Part shown: one piece after another, positions 58,769-64,000 of the stretch
Layout of the letters: every line of letters starts with the position of its first letter
Numbering within the stretch: the stretch's first letter is position 1
Origin: Earliella scabrosa
Taxonomy: Eukaryota; Basidiomycota; Agaricomycetes; Polyporales; Polyporaceae
Assembly (NCBI GenBank): GCA_022605405.1
Contig: JABYQQ010000039.1
Coordinates: forward strand, 62,001 to 126,000
Direction of reading: 5' to 3'
DNA length: 64,000 nucleotides
Program-made: the position numbers and the translations under genes
Notes under the pieces: model-generated
Database searches by the model: none
Seen by the model: only the letters and a program-made list of their open reading frames with translations
What the model was told of the DNA's origin: nothing

Positions 58769-59639
58769 TCAGTCATCCTCCGACCTTTCCAACTTGAGTA
58801 CAACGTGCTCAGGTTCTCCCGTGGAGAGCCCCTCGGTAACGACGCCGTCGTTGATCGCGCCAAGGAGCGACCTTCCGTTGATTGCGAGTCCTACCACGTT
58901 ATGCGACAGGCGAGCCGGGGTGCTATATGGCGTCAGACGGGGGGCAGGAGGTGAGGGCTGGAAGCAGGAGACATCCGAGCCGGACGGCGCGCCGCTCGGA
59001 GATGACACTGTTGCGAGAGATGACGATGACGAGATTGACAACCACCATGGTCGCGAGGGTATACTTGACGAGCAGGAGGACGACGCCAACGATGCCGCGG
59101 ATCCAGCATAGGAACAATGCAGATCCGTCGTAGCAATCGCCCCAATCGCCGCTGAGGTCGTCTCCCGAAGCTGCCATAATGACATCCTCGAAGATAAACT
59201 CAAGCAGCGCGCAGACGAACCAGAGGACTCCGAGGACGATGCGGCGGATGAACTTGTACACCGTAACGATGAAACCTTCGCGAACGTCGCAATGGCCGCA
59301 GGCACAGTAATAGTCGAAATCACCGAGGAGAAAGTCTATGATAGCGTCGAAGGCGCGCCTCGGGAGAGAATCCTCGTACTCCAAGACGCAGTTGCTGCCC
59401 TCGCTGCCGTCATCGTGGTTGTCATCGTCTTCGCCCTTGTCAGCGTTGTCAATATTGTGGATGCTGTCGGCGTTGTCGCGGGGGTCTTCGCGGCCACTCT
59501 CATCGATGACTTGGGCCGTCCGTGCGCCAGCTAGATTTACGGAACAACAGAATGAATATGGCGCAGACAAAAAGTCAGAATGTTGATTGGACGTACAGGA
59601 GGACGCGGACTTGCGCTCGTGCTCTATGGAAACAGACAT
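58769..59639 (-). CDS. membrane protein with acidic N-terminus, unknown
   Basis: Preferred model: minus-strand exons 59639..59597, 59530..59007, 58957..58769; 251 aa. If the last intron (49 nt, weak GTCATC donor) is not used, the frame stops at 58923 and gives 216 aa. Residues 20-70 are very acidic (DNADKGEDDDNHDDGSEGS). A CACGHC motif follows and could bind metal. Two or three membrane helices come after it (IVLGVLWFVCALLEFIF; IVGVVLLLVKYTLATMVVV). The proposed last exon reads NVVGLAINGRSLLGAINDG and looks coding. No family recognised. Confidence 0.55.
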
Positions 59640-59974
59640 CGCGTTCTGAAGTAGTCCTAGATGGCACGGTGACGTTAGATAGAGAGGATCAACACCATGG
59701 AATGCGCCACTCACGTCGTTGTATGGAGTGGCGAAGGATGCAGGTCGGAGCGTCCAGGGACCGCCCAATGCGAGCCCGCCACGAGAGTACTACCACGCCA
59801 CTCGCATGAGGCTGACGGTGTCTTCTGGCATCATCTGGCGTCAGGAGCAGCGATGTGGAGCCGACAGCGCGACGTCGGCAGCAGACACCACACAGTGCAC
59901 GCCAAAGATACGACCGAAGAGATGTGTATTGTGCTAGACAAGAGAACTGCTGCTCGGACTAAATAGCGGAGTAA
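59640..59974. other. short intergenic
   Basis: Promoter of the acidic membrane-protein gene and 3' flank of the next minus-strand gene. Nothing else was recognised. Confidence 0.4.
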
Positions 59975-61006
59975 TTACCGCGCCTTCGGGTTGCGGAGCT
60001 GCTTGATACCCCATCCCGGAGATACCCATGAAGGCTGGTGCCTCGTCGGGGTGATGGTAAGCCGTCGCCCATCCTCCCTCACATCTCCCTCACGAGTCTT
60101 CTTCCAAAATCCAGACCCGTCGGCCCCGACCGTCCAGATCCAAAGTTGGACCGTGATCTGCGGCAGGTCGAGTACAACATTGCTGTAAAGATCATCAACC
60201 TTCAAGTCGGGATACGAGGTGAGGTCCGGAGGATGGTCGATCGGTTCGGATGAGAACGACTCCCAGAATGGGGTGCGGACGTGGGGGTCTATAGTAGACG
60301 TGGTTCTGTTGTCTTTGATGAAGAAGGGTTCGCCGTCCTGGGAGGAGATGTCAGAGAGCTGAGTATGCCGGATATCATGCAGAGAGGCGTACCATCTCCC
60401 CATATCGCGTGATGAGTTCCCCGTTAGGCTTCACGTATTCTGCAATGGTGGCCAGCGTAGCCTTCTTCCCAAGCTTCTTCAGAGGCGGCAGCGAACTCCG
60501 GGAGGTCGGCTGATTGACTCGCGCCGTGCCAGCTTGAGCTTGTGTAGAGCTGCGCGGAGTCGCGGAGGCTTTGGGGAAGGCACGCATCAAGGGAGAGGAA
60601 GGGAGGCTGGAGAGGGACGACTCCTCGGACGATGAGCTCTCGCCGGAGGGGGAGTGCGCCCTCGGAGTTACTGCTCGCTTCGAAGAGGGGCCAGGCGTGC
60701 TCGCACGAGACGCGGAGCCCTGCTGGTCCTTCATCCGCATTTCATGACGCTTGACCACTTGGGCTGGACGAATCAAACTACGGAGCAGTCAGTAATAAAC
60801 TTGAAGAATGGAGTGCCAAAAACGTACGCGGCGGGCTGACTCTTGAAGCGTCGAGTCGCAGTGAGCGCTGCTCCTCTCACACGACGTGCTGGGGCCGGAG
60901 CAACACACTCGATAAACGTGGGTGATCCCGTCTCGCACCGACGCGATGCAGTGAAGTAGTACAGTGGAGGATTGGAGGAGCGTAGTTTGGAGTGGGTGGG
61001 AGCCAT
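59975..61006 (-). CDS. hypothetical protein with basic/Ser-rich middle
   Basis: Three minus-strand exons: 61006..60828, 60777..60393, 60337..59975; 308 aa, phases close. The N-terminus is basic (ARRVRGAALTATRRFKSQ). The middle is Ser/Pro-rich and disordered (SGESSSSEESSLSSLPSSP). The conserved-looking C-terminal part contains LKKLGKKATLATIAEYVKPNGELITRYGEM, a disrupted short repeat of basic residues, and a Trp-rich end (VQLWIWTVGADGSGFWKK, SWVSPGWGIKQLR). No domain recognised; a nuclear, DNA- or RNA-associated role would fit composition only. Confidence 0.6.
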
Positions 61007-61733
61007 CAGGACGACGTGAGACGCGATCGAGTGCTGTCAGGCAGGCGGTGGAGGCGTTCGGTGGTGATGTTCCGACAACAAGGGTGGGTCACAATTTATG
61101 CAGACGAGGATTGAGGACATCGTCGCATTCATTCGAACTCGGGGAAAGGGAGTGAGCAAACGACACAAGCGCGATGCGGAGGCGGAGGGATGTTCGGCGA
61201 GCGCCGGAAAGACATGTTTGCATCTGTTTACAAAGCTCCACCTCTAAGCTCTTAAGACCCCATTCTAAGTTGTTGGGCAACACAACGGTCGTAAGTCATC
61301 CACTGCTATTGCTTTTACTCAGGATGCTCAAAAATTGAACCAAACACCTTTGAAGGTTTGAAGTTTGACACCTCGGCAGTAAGTAGCTGTAAGCGCCTCG
61401 ATCATGTGGAGGCGCAGGGCCCAACAAAGGAAGACCGTGGAAGCCGCTGCCCTGCAATCAACAGGCCCACCAAAGGCTGAGCTTGCGCATTCGACTTCAC
61501 TCTTTTACTCTTACACCGCTACTGGAAGCCTGCGACAGCTCGCGAGCTGACATCAAAGGAGGTCTACAAACACGAGCTGTAGTGGCACTCCGTAAGTGGC
61601 GCTGTTTTGCTCCGCTTCGCGCCGTTTAGGCTTGGCCTCGGTTCCCCGCCACTCGAGGTCAGTGCGCTCTCGTCTAACGGTGAAATCACAGAGCAACGTC
61701 ACCGCGAAGCTCGCAGAAGTACCGCGCGTCATC
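61007..61733. other. intergenic between divergent hypothetical genes
   Basis: About 0.7 kb. An upstream in-frame Met at 61596 could extend the plus-strand gene, but coding character is weaker there. Nothing else was recognised. Confidence 0.4.
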
Positions 61734-62417
61734 ATGGCGCATGCCGCACCCGTCAAATTGTTCTACACCGCACCCTGCGAGACTGTCTTCGCATTTGGCA
61801 CTGACAGCGCGGAGGACGACGACTACGCCCTCAAGCCAGTGCAGGTATTTCTAGTAGAGCTGATGGATCCAGTATCCCGTGAGTTGATCCGTATGCGCTT
61901 GGAGTAACGAGCTCAACCATGTCTCTAGTGCTGCTGTGCACTGTAGTGGATAAGGGTGACGCCGTCACCTTTCGGTCGTTAGAGGTCACACATGAAGGAG
62001 TTTCGTCACTGCGCCAACTAGTGAGGGCGTCCTCCCAAGCTAGGCAATGCATCATCTGACTCAAAGCTCCTACAGGCACCAACTATGCTGAGCATGCGGC
62101 TTCCTTACTTTGGTATATTTATCTCCTTCGAGATGCAAGAGATACTCGAAGAGTTCAAGACCGCCTTGAACGAATGGTTCGACGCCAAGGGGACGGTTGA
62201 CCCGGCAGGACAGCCAGAACCCGGCACAAGGCCGACTGTCACAGGCCCTGCCATAGGCGGGGTGAGTGCGGTTACGGTTCTCGAGCATGTTCAATCTTTT
62301 GCCGCCATGGTAGAGGATGCTAGGTCCCGAACGAACGCTAAGCTCATTTCGGGCACTCCAGAGTCACTCGAGGAATTATGTTCTTGGACGGAAGGGCAGA
62401 TTGGGGCGGAACGGTGA
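61734..62417 (+). CDS. hypothetical protein
   Basis: Three exons: 61734..61878, 61929..62020, 62076..62417; introns 50 and 55 nt, phases close, 192 aa. The protein starts MAHAAPVKLFYTAPCETVF. Its third exon is helical (FEMQEILEEFKTALNEWF; VTVLEHVQSFAAMVEDARS) and ends LCSWTEGQIGAER. No signal peptide, membrane helix or known motif. Support is the consistent exon structure and protein-like composition. Confidence 0.5.
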
Positions 62418-62735
62418 TTGTGGCTAGCACGACTCTGGTGTGATGATGTATAGTGCTATGGAACAACATACTGACTCCTGAACCACGCGCGTGTCCCGGG
62501 TTCCCGGCAACCAAATCTAAGTCTTGGAAGAAGCGTCGATCAGGTACACGATAAGCTTTGCAGATCTAGGCACCGATGTTGCGGTTGATCGCGGCCTGAC
62601 CTCGCGCTACTCAACATCTTCGCAAGCCGACTTAGCGCTCTGCCTCTTGACCTTCGTGGCTTGCGCCAAGTGGTTGATAATACATGGAGCAGATTCATTC
62701 CAGGCTTCATTCGTCGACTATTCCTACAGCAGCAT
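62418..62735. other. short intergenic
   Basis: 3' flanks of two convergent genes. Nothing recognised. Confidence 0.4.
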
Positions 62736-64000
62736 TTACGCAAATTGATCGTCCCCAAATATGTCCTCAAGCTCTCCGTCCAGCCACTCAGCCATGCAGA
62801 CCAGGTATACCACGACCGACATCAAGACGAGCAAGCCCAAGAACAGCGCTATGCCTCCCAGCAGTCTGAGCGAAAGCTAAAAATGTGTTAGCATGGCAGC
62901 AGGTGGGGTATGTTGAGACACGTACCAGGGACGAAGTGCAACGACGAGCCAGCTTCTTGTCCTTGGCGCGGTCAGACGCCTCGGCGCTCCGCTTCGCCTT
63001 GACGGAGCCACCGGCAGTCCATACAATAATAGGACAAGGACCGTCCTCGTTCATAATGCCCGCCGCTATGATGAATGTATCGTTCTCGCCATCATAGTGG
63101 CCCTGCAGAGTGGCAAGCAGTCAGGCTATGCGCTCAAATCTCGGAGACGATGGATGCTACTCACAGACAAGGCCAGGACTGTCTCATCGTCTACGAAAGC
63201 TGATTAGGCCGTACTGATATCGGTAAAAAATGAACATACTTGGGATAGCCAACGAAGGCAGCTTTCGTTCCGACTCGACGAACCAGAGCATCAGGCGGCC
63301 ATTGGTACTACCCCCCACGATAGCAGTCCCGCCGTGAATGAAGGAGACCTGAACTGCACGCGTGTGTTCTCCATCGTCCTTCTGCTTGAACGTCCGGATA
63401 ATCTCGCCCGCGTTCAAGTCATAGATCTGGAAGCCGACACCGAGGTTATACGCCGCAAGCAACCCCCCGTTGGGGGATAGACTGCTCGTGATGCTGCCGC
63501 GCAGCGGGCGGTGTCAGTACTAGGTGCGAGAGTGCGAGGTGATGGTCTCACATGGGTGCGTTGCTATCTATACTCCGAATGGATTGCCACGAGTCCCTGT
63601 CAAACAGTCTACGCGACATCAGTTCGCGAGTATAACGTGGGCGCCATAGTCAGGTACTGCACTCACTTTATTCCGTGGTTCAGATATGCGACAACAAGAC
63701 ACGCAGGGGTCCAGTATATCCCAGTGATCAGAACTTCCGATGTACCCTTGCCCTCATGGCCGGTCTCTGGGCCCGGCTGGGTTGAGTCTTCGGTATCTTT
63801 GCGCCCGTCCGTCCGCTCACCGCCGCGCGTCTTGCCTTCATGTCGCTTACGAAGTTTATTCTGGCGTTTGGGGGTTCCCGGACCAGGGAGAGACCGGAAC
63901 AGGCAGGACATGGAGGCTGAACAAGGTCGTAAATGCCTGGACTCCGCCACATCTAGAACAACACTCACGATCAATGTTCCAGTACCATATGGACAGCTCC
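62736..64000 (-). CDS. WD40-like protein with C-terminal membrane helix (5' end outside window)
   Basis: Partial gene running off the right edge; at least seven exons on the minus strand, last exon 62876..62736. Visible repeat-like units are LSIWYWNID, VLITGIYWTPACLVVAYLNH, LFDRDSWQSIRSIDSNAPI, ITSSLSPNGGLLAAYNLGVG with FQIYDLNAGEIIRTF, then VQVSFIHGGTAIVGGSTNGR with LMLWFVES. These fit WD40 blades. A basic Lys/Arg-rich insert (PGTPKRQNKLRKRHEGK) interrupts two blades. The C-terminus has a Cys-containing basic stretch, one membrane helix (GGIALFLGLLVLMSVVVYLV) and an acidic end (WLDGELEDIFGDDQFA). A membrane-tethered WD40 scaffold is inferred; partners unknown. Confidence 0.68.

Noticed and set aside
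1..64000. CRISPR arrays, rRNA, tRNA, viral genes
   Set aside because: No regularly spaced short repeats, rRNA blocks, tRNA arms or viral protein signatures were seen on reading both strands.

Overview
The window looks like nuclear DNA of a filamentous basidiomycete, most likely an Agaricomycete. Genes are GC-rich and cut by many short introns (about 47-90 nt, GT-AG with one likely GC-AG). Families include coiled-coil/F-box proteins, serine/threonine-rich GPI proteins, CFEM proteins, a siderophore transporter and a secreted phospholipase B. No bacterial-type operons, rRNA, tRNA or CRISPR were seen. All exon structures were built by hand from splice signals and reading-phase closure; none was checked against a database or RNA.

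Layout. 0.8-6.6 kb: a deaminase-fold protein whose catalytic Glu appears to be lost, a SAM-dependent O-methyltransferase and an APH-type kinase-like protein. 6.7-27.0 kb: the most striking region, ten small GPI-type surface-protein genes. Nine encode complete eight-cysteine CFEM domains; the tenth keeps signal peptide, linker and GPI tail but has no CFEM domain. The nine CFEM genes share one plan: exon 1 carries signal peptide and Cys1-3, a phase-2 intron, exon 2 (128-140 nt) carries Cys4-8, a phase-1 intron, then an S/T-rich linker and GPI signal. A Tourist-like MITE lies between two of them. 28-35.5 kb: a RhoGAP protein, another GPI-type S/P/T-rich protein and an 89-aa secreted protein. 35.9-43.1 kb: two F-box genes, the first of two four-exon membrane-protein paralogues, a TA-flanked MITE and a 99-aa orphan. 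43.2-46.8 kb: a siderophore-iron transporter with two exact ATCWGATAA sites upstream, and a Cys-rich zinc-cluster-like protein. 47.1-51.4 kb: a 1,043-bp promoter block present twice, separated by a 48-bp inverted piece of the phospholipase B gene that follows. 52-53.3 kb: the second membrane-protein paralogue. 54.2-55.7 kb: tandem repeats. 55.8-64 kb: a helical protein, a SUN-domain nuclear-envelope protein, a multi-pass membrane protein, two unknown proteins and the 3' part of a WD40-like membrane protein.

Working idea. CFEM proteins of other fungi bind haem and pass it along the cell wall, and SIT-family transporters import ferric siderophores. A nine-gene CFEM array about 17 kb from a siderophore transporter carrying GATA iron-regulator motifs suggests an iron or haem acquisition neighbourhood. 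Six members keep the Asp that coordinates haem in Candida CFEM proteins, one has Glu and two have lost it. Linkage to iron is inference; the gene structures and motifs are read directly from the sequence.
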